Below are positions 8,113-17,150 of a stretch of DNA of 64,000 nucleotides, one piece after another. The notes under the pieces are model-generated. The model was given only the letters and a program-made list of their open reading frames with translations. It had not been told where the DNA came from and did no database searches. Each line of letters opens with the position of its first letter. Positions within the stretch are counted from its first letter, which is position 1. A program made the translations under genes and the position numbers. Source of the stretch: Flavobacterium pisciphilum (lineage in GTDB: Bacteria > Bacteroidota > Bacteroidia > Flavobacteriales > Flavobacteriaceae); the NCBI RefSeq assembly GCF_020905345.1, contig NZ_JAJJMO010000001.1, forward strand, positions 1,798,001 to 1,862,000, in the 5' to 3' direction.

Positions 8113-9012
8113 ATGAAAAAGTATTTTTACTGTTTGACTATAGCAATTGCGATTACTTCTTGCTCAACTAATCCATATAAATCGAGCGAAAAAGTATACG
8201 ACCAGCAGCTTAAGTCCCTTGAAGATAAGATTACAAGCAAGGAGGCACAACCTATACCACCCACTAGTACAACTATAAGTATAGACACTTCATACGCAAA
8301 TCAGTTACATATTTACAAGGACTCACTTTCGCAAACTGGATCGACCTCGCTACAAAATGGAATTAATACACAATGGATAGGTACTGTAAATTTTAATTTA
8401 CGTAAACCTAACTTTATAATTATTCACCATACAGCACAGGATTCTTTACAACAAACTGTAAATACGTTTACTAAAACAAAAACACAAGTAAGCGCTCATT
8501 ATATTATCTCTCGAGATGGTAAAGTAGTTCAAATGCTAAATGATTATTTACGCGCTTGGCATGCTGGTAATTCTACTTGGGGAAAAAATACTGATCTTAA
8601 TTCATCTTCATTAGGTATTGAACTTGACAACAACGGAGTAGAACCATTCTCTGAGACACAAATGAACAGTTTAATTGCTCTTTTGACGAGATTAAAAAAA
8701 GAATACAATGTTCCAACCCAAAATATTTTAGGTCATGCTGATATTGCACCTGGAAGAAAACAAGATCCAAGCAAGTTGTTCCCATGGAAAACCCTTGCTG
8801 GACTAGGATTTGGGATTTGGCAAGATGAGATATTAGAAGAAGCTCCGTTTGATTTTAGAATTGAGCCTGCATTGCGAGTTATTGGATACAATACTAAAAA
8901 TCTAACAGCAGCAATTACAGCCTTTAAATTACATTATATCCAAACAGAAGTTGATGCTGTGTTAGATAGAAAAACAATAAATACTATTTATTCTATTTAC
9001 AAAAAACAATAA
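8113..9012 (+). CDS. N-acetylmuramoyl-L-alanine amidase, AmpD/Amidase_2 family lipoprotein
   Basis: The 299-residue protein cuts the amide bond between MurNAc and the stem peptide of peptidoglycan. It carries a lipoprotein signal with Cys at residue 17 (AITSCS). The catalytic domain spans roughly residues 98-225: FIIIHHTA with zinc ligand H105 or H106, LGIELDN with E170, and GHADIAPGRKQDP with H208 and D218. This is the full zinc-site set of Amidase_2. The C-terminal 70 residues look like a peptidoglycan-binding helical segment. It is the last gene of the rimO group, closed by a terminator. Confidence 0.93.
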   Translation: MKKYFYCLTIAIAITSCSTNPYKSSEKVYDQQLKSLEDKITSKEAQPIPPTSTTISIDTSYANQLHIYKDSLSQTGSTSLQNGINTQWIGTVNFNLRKPNFIIIHHTAQDSLQQTVNTFTKTKTQVSAHYIISRDGKVVQMLNDYLRAWHAGNSTWGKNTDLNSSSLGIELDNNGVEPFSETQMNSLIALLTRLKKEYNVPTQNILGHADIAPGRKQDPSKLFPWKTLAGLGFGIWQDEILEEAPFDFRIEPALRVIGYNTKNLTAAITAFKLHYIQTEVDAVLDRKTINTIYSIYKKQ

Positions 9013-9040
9013 GAAGCATTCCTCTTTATATTATATAAAA

Positions 9041-9077
9041 AAACACGTTTTAGAAAATTCTAAAACGTGTTTTTTTT
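9041..9077 (+). terminator. Terminator after the amidase gene
   Basis: A long A/T-rich hairpin (AACACGTTTTAGAA with TTCTAAAACGTGTT) is followed by a T run. Confidence 0.88.
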
Positions 9078-9100
9078 GTTACAGAAATAAGTAAATAAAA

Positions 9101-9134
9101 AACTGCCAAAACAATAGTATGTTTTGACAGTTCA
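9101..9134 (-). terminator. Probable terminator of the beta-barrel porin gene
   Basis: The hairpin AACTGcCAAAAC/GTTTTGaCAGTT has one mismatch. It lies between A runs on both sides and sits just after the porin stop on the minus strand. Confidence 0.55.
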
Positions 9135-9164
9135 AAAAAAAAAAAAAATATCAATCTTAATATC

Positions 9165-10250
9165 TTAAAAAGAATAGGTAGCGGCGACTAATGCGAAGAC
9201 CATCTTGCCAGTTGGGGCAGAATTACTATCAAGAAAAACATCTTCTGAAGCACTATCTAATCTTATCTCTGGAATTATCGTCATATTTCCAACTTTGTAA
9301 TTAAGTGATACGGTATTAGCAAAAATACTTGAACCCGCAACTACACCTAAGCCTGCAGCAGCATTTTTTGCATCAAAATATTCCATTCTATAAGCCAATC
9401 CAAGATTAGCTTTAAACTTATAATAAAGATATCCTACTAATGAGAACCACTCTCCATCAAGATTGTTATCAAAATCATTTGTTGTTTTTGCATAAGTTCC
9501 ATTAAATCCCAAAGAAAACATATCATTAATTGTCTTCGTCCCAACAAAATCAAATTGTGTTTTATTATCACCTGTTGGCACCACTGTCGTGCCAGGAGTG
9601 GGATTTGTACTTCCAGATGTAAAATTCAAATAAGCACTTCCAGTGTCAGCAATATAAGCCAATTGCCCAACATAAGTCTTTTGGCTGGAACCGGCTTCCA
9701 TCGCCGATTTGAAATCAGTGGGATTTGTAATACCCAACATAGCACTAAAATTACCATTTACGTATTGTGCCTTAACACCTGTATTAAAAAAAGGTCCATA
9801 AGAAAACGCATAGGACATACTGTAATTTTTATTATCAACAGCATCCAATAATTCATATCCAATATGGGTACCAAAACTACCTGCTGTTACAGAAAAACTA
9901 TCTGATAAATCATACTTAAGAAATAATTGTTTTATTAAAAAAGAAGGCTCATTATTATTATACTCATTATAAGAGAACTCTGTAGCCCGTGTTCCAAATC
10001 CTAAATCTACAAAAGCGGAAGCTTTTCCAAACTTGTGTGAAGCCTCAAGAGAAACCATTCCTAGTTCAAATGAATCTTGAGAATTAGTAAAACTGGTTAA
10101 ACCGTTTTGTTGTTTAGAAAAATCATATTTGTAATAAATATCTGCCGACCCTCCAAAAATTGTCACTGGAGCAGTCGTTTCTTTATCTTCTTGGGCAAAA
10201 GCAAAAGAACTAGTCAACATCAAAGCTAAAATATGTATTACTCTTTTCAT
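9165..10250 (-). CDS. Outer membrane beta-barrel porin (putative porin-2/OmpL-like)
   Basis: The 361-residue protein has a signal peptide (MKRVIHILALMLTSSFAFAQ). Throughout it has alternating strand patterns such as IFGGSADIYYKYDF, ASAFVDLGFGT and FNTGVKAQYVNGNFSAMLGI, ending in VAATYSF with terminal Phe. That ending and pattern are typical of outer-membrane barrels. The FGGSADIYYKYDF start and GITNPTDFKSA segment resemble the BBP2/OmpL-like porin family. The substrate is unknown. It stands alone, with a long AT-rich region upstream. Confidence 0.82.
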   Translation of the reverse strand: MKRVIHILALMLTSSFAFAQEDKETTAPVTIFGGSADIYYKYDFSKQQNGLTSFTNSQDSFELGMVSLEASHKFGKASAFVDLGFGTRATEFSYNEYNNNEPSFLIKQLFLKYDLSDSFSVTAGSFGTHIGYELLDAVDNKNYSMSYAFSYGPFFNTGVKAQYVNGNFSAMLGITNPTDFKSAMEAGSSQKTYVGQLAYIADTGSAYLNFTSGSTNPTPGTTVVPTGDNKTQFDFVGTKTINDMFSLGFNGTYAKTTNDFDNNLDGEWFSLVGYLYYKFKANLGLAYRMEYFDAKNAAAGLGVVAGSSIFANTVSLNYKVGNMTIIPEIRLDSASEDVFLDSNSAPTGKMVFALVAATYSF

Positions 10251-10919
10251 GTTTTAAATGGTTTGATTAATAATTGGTTTGGTTATTTTTTATGAATGCC
10301 ATTTATATTCTATATAATATCAAAGAACTGCAGTACTGATTTATACCAATAAATAGCCTTGGTAAAACATGTTTCTGAAGCGAATTTATTAACTTTTATA
10401 TTAGATAATCTTATAAAACTTATTTTTTTAGCTTCATTTAGAAAGAATTATGGATTACAAAAATTACCATAGCCAATTATCATTATTTTACATTTTAGAC
10501 GTCCATTTTTAAAAAAATCAACAACCATTAAAATTGCAAAAATCAAATTAAAAACAAAAACAAAACAAAACACCCTAAAAAAAATAGGGTTGCAAAAATA
10601 AAAAACAAACAAAAAATAAATTATACCCCATAAAAAATACAGTTAATGATTATTTTAAAATAAAAACAGAAACAAACCATAAAAACAAGTAGCTACTAAA
10701 CAAGAAAAAACATTTGCTTAACAATTCTTACAAAAATAAAAAACACATCTCCCTTCTATAACCCGACAAAACAAACGAAATGGAACACTCTAAAAAGTAA
10801 AAAATAGCACCATAGACACAACACAGTAACACAACTACAAAACACTTCATTTAAGCCGTTAAAAAAGTAGAAGAATCCCAAAAGAAAAGATTTTACTTTC
10901 AAAATAATCTAAAAGCACA
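10251..10919. other. Long AT-rich intergenic region, no gene seen
   Basis: About 670 bases separate the porin gene from the yajC terminator. The sequence is very A-rich on the plus strand, with long stretches of A/C only around 10500-10860. No ORF with coding character, tRNA or clear TAnnTTTG element was found on either strand. A weak hairpin (ACCCT-A8-T-AGGGT) lies near 10571-10590. The 5' regulatory region of the porin gene must be at its left end. Confidence 0.6.
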
Positions 10920-10956
10920 AAAAAAAGTCCCAATCCGAAATTCGGATTGGGACTTT
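10920..10956 (-). terminator. Terminator of the nusB-yajC operon
   Basis: AAAGTCCCAATCCGAA pairs with TTCGGATTGGGACTTT in a near-perfect palindrome. On the minus strand it ends in a T run, 22 bases after the yajC stop. Confidence 0.9.
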
Positions 10957-10977
10957 AGTAAATTTATTTAAAGCTAA

Positions 10978-11250
10978 CTATTTCTTAGCTAAAGCAGCAC
11001 TCATTTCCATTGAAATTGCAGAACGCTCCATCTTCAATTTTCCAGACATTGTTTCGATAACTACAGTTGTTTCTGCTAGCTCTGAAACTTTTCCATGAAG
11101 ACCACTTTTTGTTATAATTTTATCACCTACTTTTAGGCTACTTTCAAATTCTTTTTCATTTTTTGCACGTTTTTGCTGTGGTCTAATCATAAAGAAATAG
11201 ATCACCACAAACATTAATAGAAACGGTGCAAATTGAGTTAATTGTTCCAT
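10978..11250 (-). CDS. yajC: Preprotein translocase subunit YajC
   Basis: The 90-residue protein has one N-terminal membrane helix (FAPFLLMFVVIYFFMIRP), then the family's QQKRAKNEKEF segment and a small domain containing GDKIITKSGLHGKV. YajC joins SecDF in the accessory complex of the Sec translocon in the inner membrane. Length and motif order are typical. It follows nusB by 30 bases on the same strand, a gene pair common in Bacteroidetes. Confidence 0.95.
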   Translation of the reverse strand: MEQLTQFAPFLLMFVVIYFFMIRPQQKRAKNEKEFESSLKVGDKIITKSGLHGKVSELAETTVVIETMSGKLKMERSAISMEMSAALAKK

Positions 11251-11280
11251 AATTTAAATTCTGTTTTTATTTAATAATTA

Positions 11281-12225
11281 TTACATTAAACCACGACCAG
11301 CTTTAATCATTTTTTTGCTAGCCTCTAGTTCTTTCACAAGATTATCTAAAATCCCGTTGATAAAAATACTACTTTTTGGAGTAGAATACTCTTTTGCAAT
11401 TTCTAAATATTCGTTAAGAGTTACTTTTACAGGAATTGAAGGGAATTTTAAAAACTCACAAATTGCCATTTTTAAAATAATTGTATCTATTTCTGCAATA
11501 CGATCACTATCCCAATTTGGCGTTTTATCTACATATTCTTTAGCAAATTCAGATTCGTTTAATACTGTTTTTCTAAACAAGTCTTTTACAAAATCTCTAT
11601 CCTCGTTGTCTTTATACAATTTCGGAACTCTAAAATTATCATCTTCACCATCTGTAATCGCTTTTAACTGCTTGATAATATGCGTGTTTACCACAGGAAT
11701 ATCATCTACCCAAGTAAGCTTATCATCTTCAAGATACTCGTATAATTTTTCATTAGGAACGATTACTTCCGTGAATAAATCAACAATAAACTGTTTGTCT
11801 TCTTCAAATGTATTAACAGCATTACTCATGTATTTCGCATACTGCTTACTTGCTTTAATATCATTAAGTAATAGTAAAATATAATCGTCATTTAATGTCC
11901 AATTATTGATTTTACGGTTTTCTAATGCTATACTAAGTGAATTATTCTCAGCGAGAATTTGAAAAATAGCATTCTTAATAAATTTTTCGTTTGGATTACG
12001 CTCTTGAGGAGTTGCAAGATGTTTTTTGCTTGATAAGTGTAAATAGATTGTCTCTTTTTTACAAATTTCGATTAACGAAGAAACCATCACAAGATATAAA
12101 TCCTGAATATTATCAATACTATAAAAAAGAAATTTTTCTTCTTTTTCAAGATTATCAGAACCGTTTTGATGCATCGCATAAATGGACTGCATTACTTTAA
12201 CGCGTATGTGTCTTCTATTTACCAC
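11281..12225 (-). CDS. nusB: Transcription antitermination protein NusB (long form)
   Basis: NusB binds boxA RNA together with S10 in rRNA antitermination. At 314 residues the protein is about twice the E. coli length. The first residues (NRRHIRVKVMQSIYA) and the C-terminal 120 residues (DRIAEIDTIILKMAICEFL and FINGILDNL) match the NusB fold, with a lineage-specific insertion between them as is usual in Bacteroidetes. The start codon is GTG at 12225. No in-frame ATG is nearer, and the out-of-frame ATG at 12238 opens only a seven-codon ORF. Its promoter lies at 12255-12262. Confidence 0.93.
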   Translation of the reverse strand: MVNRRHIRVKVMQSIYAMHQNGSDNLEKEEKFLFYSIDNIQDLYLVMVSSLIEICKKETIYLHLSSKKHLATPQERNPNEKFIKNAIFQILAENNSLSIALENRKINNWTLNDDYILLLLNDIKASKQYAKYMSNAVNTFEEDKQFIVDLFTEVIVPNEKLYEYLEDDKLTWVDDIPVVNTHIIKQLKAITDGEDDNFRVPKLYKDNEDRDFVKDLFRKTVLNESEFAKEYVDKTPNWDSDRIAEIDTIILKMAICEFLKFPSIPVKVTLNEYLEIAKEYSTPKSSIFINGILDNLVKELEASKKMIKAGRGLM

Positions 12226-12254
12226 CTTGTAAGAACATTTTAAAAATTAGTTTG

Positions 12255-12262
12255 CAAAAATA
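12255..12262 (-). promoter_or_regulatory. -7 element of the nusB-yajC promoter
   Basis: CAAAAATA on plus reads TATTTTTG on minus, matching TAnnTTTG, about 30 bases before the nusB GTG. Confidence 0.65.
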
Positions 12263-12426
12263 AGAATTTCATGCCTGATAATAAAATTTATACCCAATTT
12301 ATTTAAGAATAATATTAGAGTAACTATCAGCCTTTACTGGTGTAAAAAAAATCTCAGTTTTCAATTTCAGTATGCACTTAAGAACTGAAACCAAAAACTG
12401 AGACTCAAACTAAACCTGACAGGGTT

Positions 12427-13533
12427 TTATTTTTTACTATTCTCGATTTTTCTTAAATCTATACGATTTTGAGCAATCGTTAATGCAGCATGATGTGTAG
12501 TCATACCGTTTTTGATAGCATAATCAAAAATTTCAAGTGTTGTATTGTAGATATTTTCTGTTTTACGCATGATTTCAGCTTTATCATAATGCTCTAATTC
12601 TGCATAAACATTAATAATTCCACCTGCATTAATCAAGAAATCTGGAGCATATAAAATTCCTCTTTCTTTTAATATTGCACCATGAACATTTTCGTTTGCT
12701 AATTGGTTATTAGCTGCACCAGCAATAACTTTAGCTTTTATTTTATTTACAGTTGCATCATTCAATACTGCTCCCATTGCACATGGCGCATAAACATCAA
12801 CATCTGCACTATACAAATCATCTCCAGCAAAAATAGTCGCTCCATATTTTGCAGCTACTTCGTATAATTTTTCTTCGTTGATATCTGTGATAGTAACTAT
12901 AGCTCCTTCTTTAGTTAAATACTCAACCAAAGCCTCACCTACGTGACCAATTCCTTGTACCAATACTTTTTTACCAGCCAAATTATCAGAACCAAACTGT
13001 TGTTTTACAGCAGCTTTCATTCCTAAAAACACACCGTAAGCAGTAACTGGCGATGGGTTACCTGAACCACCTCTTTCTTCAGAAATTCCAGTAACATAAG
13101 GAGTAACATCTCTTACGATGTCCATATCCCTAGTTTCCATTCCAACATCTTCGGCAGTAATATATCTTCCGCTTAAAGAATGTACAAACTCACCAAACTT
13201 ACGCATCAATTCAGGTGTTTTTTGAGTTTTAGCATCACCAATAATAACGGCTTTACCTCCACCAATATTCAATCCTGTAATAGCTGATTTGTATGTCATA
13301 CCTCTAGAAAGACGCAAAACATCGTTTAATGCTTCCCATTCGTTTGCATAATTAAACATTCTTGTTCCTCCTAAAGCTGGTCCCATAACTGAATTATGAA
13401 TACCAATAATTGCTTTTAAACCTGTATCTTTGTCATTACAAAATACAATTTGTTCGTGATCATCAAATGATAGTTGACCAAAAACGGGATCCATTTTTTG
13501 AAGTTCCTTTCCAGTTGCAAAAGCTGCATTCAT
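12427..13533 (-). CDS. Leucine dehydrogenase (Glu/Leu/Phe/Val dehydrogenase family)
   Basis: The 368-residue enzyme oxidatively deaminates branched-chain amino acids with NAD, or runs in reverse. The N-terminal domain has MGPALGGTRMF and the catalytic Lys pair K82 (MTYKSAITGLN) and K94 (GGGKAV). The Rossmann domain has GIGHVGE at 194-200 and an Asp at the end of the second strand (TITDIN), which favours NAD. Length and the MGPALGGTR block point to leucine dehydrogenase rather than the longer glutamate dehydrogenases; valine or phenylalanine preference cannot be excluded. It is transcribed alone from a -7 element at 13584-13591. Confidence 0.9.
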   Translation of the reverse strand: MNAAFATGKELQKMDPVFGQLSFDDHEQIVFCNDKDTGLKAIIGIHNSVMGPALGGTRMFNYANEWEALNDVLRLSRGMTYKSAITGLNIGGGKAVIIGDAKTQKTPELMRKFGEFVHSLSGRYITAEDVGMETRDMDIVRDVTPYVTGISEERGGSGNPSPVTAYGVFLGMKAAVKQQFGSDNLAGKKVLVQGIGHVGEALVEYLTKEGAIVTITDINEEKLYEVAAKYGATIFAGDDLYSADVDVYAPCAMGAVLNDATVNKIKAKVIAGAANNQLANENVHGAILKERGILYAPDFLINAGGIINVYAELEHYDKAEIMRKTENIYNTTLEIFDYAIKNGMTTHHAALTIAQNRIDLRKIENSKK

Positions 13534-13583
13534 AGCAAATAATTTTTGTTAGTTAAAATTACGAATTTGTCAAAAAGACATTT

Positions 13584-13591
13584 CAAATTTA
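13584..13591 (-). promoter_or_regulatory. -7 element of the leucine dehydrogenase promoter
   Basis: CAAATTTA on plus reads TAAATTTG on minus, about 50 bases before the ATG. Confidence 0.6.
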
Positions 13592-13736
13592 TACAAAAAA
13601 TATACATACAGCATTTTTTTAATTAAAAAATAACAATCTAACAATTGAATATTTTTTAATAAACATATTGAAAATCGTCCAAAAACGACAATAATCAACA
13701 AAACAAGCTCATTTCAACACAGAATATCTTAAAAAA

Positions 13737-15515
13737 ATGAAAGAATTACGTTATTTAAACAAATATTTTATTAAATATAAATATAGTTTTTCCTTAGGAA
13801 TTTTTATCACAATAATCGCACAAATATTTTCTCTATTTACTCCTAAGCTGATAAGCAAATCATTAAGTGCTATTGAAAAGTTTGACAAACTCCCTGAATC
13901 CGAAAAAGCATCAGAAGCTGTATTGTCTTTTTACAGAGAAGGACTCATACACAATGTCTTACTAATTATCGCTACAACAATTGTCGCCGGCTTCCTTACT
14001 TTTTTAATGCGTCAAACCTTGATTGTAATGTCTCGTCATATCGAATTTGACTTGAAAAATGAGGTTTTTCAGCAATACGAAAAACTATCTCAAAACTTTT
14101 ACAAACAAAATCGTACTGGAGATTTAATGAACCGTATTAGTGAAGACGTTTCTAAGGTACGTATGTATGTAGGTCCTGCGGTAATGTACACTATCAATAC
14201 CTTCATTCGTTTTACAATCGTAATCATATACATGTATAGCGTTTCGCCGCTTTTAACACTGTATACTATATTACCATTACCGATATTATCGTATTGCATT
14301 TTTAAATTAAGCACCGAAATAAACAAACGAAGTACTGTTTTTCAGCAATATCTATCAAAAGTTTCAAGCTTTACACAAGAAATATTTTCAGGAATCCGAG
14401 TTATTAAGGCTTATTCTTTAGAAAATCAACATCAAAATAATATGATTGACTTAGCAAACGAAAGCAAAAGCAAAAGCTTAAACCTTGCCAAAGTACAGTC
14501 TTTATTCGGTCCGTTGATGATTGCTTTAATAGGGATTAGTAATCTTGTAGTAATTTATTTTGGAGGTGTAATGTATATTAACGGAAGTATAAAAAGTCTT
14601 GGAACAATCGCTGAGTTTATTCTGTATGTAAATATGCTTACATGGCCCGTAGCTTCTCTAGGCTGGGTTTCGTCAATGGTACAAGAAGCCGAAGCATCTC
14701 AAAAAAGATTAAATGAGTTCTTAAAAATTGAACCTGAAATTAAAAACAACAATCCAAACCATTCAACTATCGACGGAACAATTTCTTTCGAAAATGTAAC
14801 TTATACTTACGAAGACACCAATATTACTGCTCTTAATGATGTAACTTTTACAGTAAAAAAAGGAGAAACTTTGGCTATCTTAGGAAAAACTGGTTCAGGA
14901 AAATCGACTATACTGTCTTTAATTTCTCGCTTGTATGATGTTCCACAAGGGCAAATTACTATTGACGGCAATGAAATAAACCAATTAAACCTCAATGACT
15001 TACGCAACAATATAGGTATTGTACCACAAGATGCTTTCTTATTCTCTGACAGTATTAAGAACAACATTAAATTTGGTAACCAAAATGCAACTGACGAAGA
15101 AGTTATTGAAGCTGCAAAAAATGCAGTTGTTCATGACAACATTATTGGTTTCAACAAACAGTACGACACTATATTAGGAGAAAGAGGAATTACGCTTTCA
15201 GGTGGACAAAAACAGCGTGTTTCTATTGCCAGAGCAATCATAAAAAATCCAGCTATTTTACTTTTTGATGACTGTCTATCCGCTGTAGATACTGAAACTG
15301 AAGAAACAATTTTAAATAACTTATTTGAAATTTGTAAAGACAAAACTACCATAATTGTGAGTCATCGTGTGTCATCAGCCAAAAACGCAGATCGAATTAT
15401 TATACTTGAGGAAGGAAAAATCATCCAACAAGGTTCTCATAATCAATTGATAAATCAAGAAGGGTATTATTCAGCGTTATATTTAAAACAACTTTCCGAA
15501 AAAGAATTACTTTAA
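13737..15515 (+). CDS. ABC exporter, fused membrane and ATPase domains
   Basis: The 592-residue half-transporter has six membrane helices in the first 320 residues, with the RTGDLMNRISEDV coupling region. The nucleotide-binding domain has Walker A GKTGSGKST (383-391), signature LSGGQKQR (487-494), Walker B ILLFDD (D511) and the H-loop VSHR. The residue after the Walker B Asp is D512 where most active sites have Glu, as in MdlA-like subunits of heterodimeric exporters. No partner half-transporter gene is adjacent. Lipids or drugs are typical substrates, but none can be named. It is divergent from leucine dehydrogenase and 35 bases before the TTG ahead of the DUF3276 gene. Confidence 0.93.
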   Translation: MKELRYLNKYFIKYKYSFSLGIFITIIAQIFSLFTPKLISKSLSAIEKFDKLPESEKASEAVLSFYREGLIHNVLLIIATTIVAGFLTFLMRQTLIVMSRHIEFDLKNEVFQQYEKLSQNFYKQNRTGDLMNRISEDVSKVRMYVGPAVMYTINTFIRFTIVIIYMYSVSPLLTLYTILPLPILSYCIFKLSTEINKRSTVFQQYLSKVSSFTQEIFSGIRVIKAYSLENQHQNNMIDLANESKSKSLNLAKVQSLFGPLMIALIGISNLVVIYFGGVMYINGSIKSLGTIAEFILYVNMLTWPVASLGWVSSMVQEAEASQKRLNEFLKIEPEIKNNNPNHSTIDGTISFENVTYTYEDTNITALNDVTFTVKKGETLAILGKTGSGKSTILSLISRLYDVPQGQITIDGNEINQLNLNDLRNNIGIVPQDAFLFSDSIKNNIKFGNQNATDEEVIEAAKNAVVHDNIIGFNKQYDTILGERGITLSGGQKQRVSIARAIIKNPAILLFDDCLSAVDTETEETILNNLFEICKDKTTIIVSHRVSSAKNADRIIILEEGKIIQQGSHNQLINQEGYYSALYLKQLSEKELL

Positions 15516-15583
15516 TTGTTGTATAATAGATAAATTTTTAAGATTTTTGATTGCTATTAAATAAAAAATCGATAGAACGGATT

Positions 15584-15958
15584 ATGAGAGAAAATGACAT
15601 GTTAGAAAAAGAAGAGATTTTTTCTAAAGTACTACGAGCAGGAAGAAGGACCTATTTCTTTGATGTAAGAGCTACAAAAGCAGACGATTACTATATCACA
15701 ATTACCGAAAGCAAAAAATTCACAGAAGAAGATGGATCATTCCATTTTAAGAAACATAAAATTTACTTGTACAAAGAAGATTTTAGTGCCTTCGCAGAAA
15801 TTTTAGGAGAAATGACTTCTTATGTTTTAAACCACAAAGGAGAAGAAGTAATCTCTGAAAGACATCAGAAAGATTTCAAAAAAGAATACGGTTCTGATAA
15901 AGAAGAGCCAGTATCTCACAGGTCGAGTTTTACAGATATTGATTTTGATGACATCTAA
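15584..15958 (+). CDS. PUR-alpha-like protein (DUF3276)
   Basis: The 124-residue protein matches the small Bacteroidetes/spirochete family related to eukaryotic PUR-alpha nucleic-acid-binding domains. It has the beta-rich core FSKVLRAGRRTYFFDVRATK, YYITITESKKF and HKIYLYKEDF followed by a helix. The family binds single-stranded nucleic acid; the cellular role is not established. I chose the ATG at 15584 over the TTG at 15551, because the TTG sits in a promoter-like GATTTTTG stretch and the extra residues are not part of the domain. It ends at a strong terminator. Confidence 0.88.
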   Translation: MRENDMLEKEEIFSKVLRAGRRTYFFDVRATKADDYYITITESKKFTEEDGSFHFKKHKIYLYKEDFSAFAEILGEMTSYVLNHKGEEVISERHQKDFKKEYGSDKEEPVSHRSSFTDIDFDDI

Positions 15959-15980
15959 TCGATTCTCTGTCAAGAAGTAG

Positions 15981-16016
15981 AAAGTCCAAAATCTAGTCAA
16001 TTTTTGGACTTTTTTT
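15981..16016 (+). terminator. Terminator after the DUF3276 gene
   Basis: AAAGTCCAAAA pairs with TTTTGGACTTT and is followed by a T run. Confidence 0.88.
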
Positions 16017-16046
16017 ATATCTTTTAAATTTCAAAAAACACCAACA

Positions 16047-16601
16047 ATGGAAGCAAATTTATTAATACTACCTGGTTTAGGAAATTCAGGCGATAAACAC
16101 TGGCAAACGTATTGGCATGAGAAATTTAAAAACTCAATTCGATTAGTTCATGACAATTGGGACGAACCTATCCGTGAAGAATGGATCAAAAAACTAGATG
16201 AAGAAATTTCGAAACTAGACAAACCAACTATTTTAATAGCCCATAGTTTAGCTGTTTCTTTAGTTTTACATTGGACAACATTTAGCACCAACAAATATAT
16301 CATTGGAGCTTTACTTGTAGCCCCTGCCGATGTAGACTCTCCCCAACACACTCCTGATTGCATCAGAAACTTTTCCCCTATGCCAATTATCGAATTGCCA
16401 TTTCCATCAATAGTTGTAGCTAGTGAAAATGATCCCTACGCATCCTTTGAAAGAAAAGAATATTTTGCTAAAATGTGGGGAAGTGACTTTGTTAATGTTG
16501 GTCAACAAGGACACATCAACTCCGATTCAGATTTAAAATACTGGGAAGAAGGACAAGAAATATTAAATCAGTTGATTACTAAGATTGATTTGAGTATTTA
16601 G
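16047..16601 (+). CDS. RBBP9/YdeN-type serine hydrolase
   Basis: The 184-residue alpha/beta hydrolase has the compact fold of RBBP9/YdeN: start LLILPGLGNSGDKHWQ, nucleophile S67 in LIAHSLAV, acid D129 in VVASENDPYAS and base H156 in QGHINSDS. The catalytic triad is complete. The substrate is unknown; family members are small serine hydrolases. It stands alone between a terminator and the convergent CsaA-like gene. Confidence 0.9.
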   Translation: MEANLLILPGLGNSGDKHWQTYWHEKFKNSIRLVHDNWDEPIREEWIKKLDEEISKLDKPTILIAHSLAVSLVLHWTTFSTNKYIIGALLVAPADVDSPQHTPDCIRNFSPMPIIELPFPSIVVASENDPYASFERKEYFAKMWGSDFVNVGQQGHINSDSDLKYWEEGQEILNQLITKIDLSI

Positions 16602-16604
16602 TCG

Positions 16605-16681
16605 CAGCTGTCAGTTTCAGTCACGGTCTCAGTCTCAGTCACAGTTACTGGGGAAAATGCAAACTAAAAACTGCAAACTAG
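16605..16681. repeat. Simple intergenic repeat of CAGTYTCAGTCAC and GCAAACTAAAAACT units
   Basis: Between the convergent genes the sequence consists of short degenerate repeats (TCAGTTTCAGTCAC, TCAGTCTCAGTCAC, TGCAAACTAAAAAC, TGCAAACTAG). A similar mix occurs at about 29235-29385. No gene is present. Confidence 0.5.
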
Positions 16682-17017
16682 TTACCCGATTCGCAATCCG
16701 TTTTCGATTTTAAAATCTGGTGCTAATAAAATAACATCACCATCTTCTCCTACTGCTCCAATTACTAGACATTCACTCATAAATTTGCCTATTTGTTTTC
16801 TAGGAAAATTGACTACACCAACAATCTGCCTGTCTTTTAGTTCTTCTTTTGTATATCGTTTGGTAATTTGTGCCGATGATTTACGTATTCCGATTTCATT
16901 TCCAAAATCAATTGTAAGCTGATATGCTGGTTTACGAGCCTCTGGAAAATCATCTACTTGAATAATTGTTCCCACTCTCATTTCGACTCTTTCAAATTCC
17001 GACCAAGTTAAATCCAT
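16682..17017 (-). CDS. csaA: tRNA-binding domain protein, CsaA-like
   Basis: The 111-residue protein is a free-standing OB-fold tRNA-binding domain, as in the C-terminus of MetRS. It has VEMRVGTIIQVDDFPEARKP, the ITKRYTKEEL helix and VVNFPRKQIGKFMSECLVIG, all diagnostic of CsaA. CsaA is reported as a secretion-related chaperone in Bacillus and binds tRNA in structural studies. The role here is inferred. Length matches the family (about 110). Confidence 0.9.
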   Translation of the reverse strand: MDLTWSEFERVEMRVGTIIQVDDFPEARKPAYQLTIDFGNEIGIRKSSAQITKRYTKEELKDRQIVGVVNFPRKQIGKFMSECLVIGAVGEDGDVILLAPDFKIENGLRIG

Positions 17018-17150
17018 ATATTTTCTCTGATTTATTATTCCTACAATCTATTAATATTGTAAGTATTACAACAAATTCTATAACATTTTTTTTTTCACGG
17101 CTCCTACTTTTACAAACGTAACCGAACAAGCTCTAATTAAAAATATAAAA

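Noticed and set aside
9555..9851. A 98-codon open frame on the plus strand
   Set aside because: It is antisense to the beta-barrel porin gene, Cys- and Ile-rich without signal or domain, and has no promoter.
11315..11884. A 189-codon open frame on the plus strand
   Set aside because: It lies wholly antisense to nusB, whose protein has clear family motifs. The translation is Ser/Leu-rich and matches no domain.
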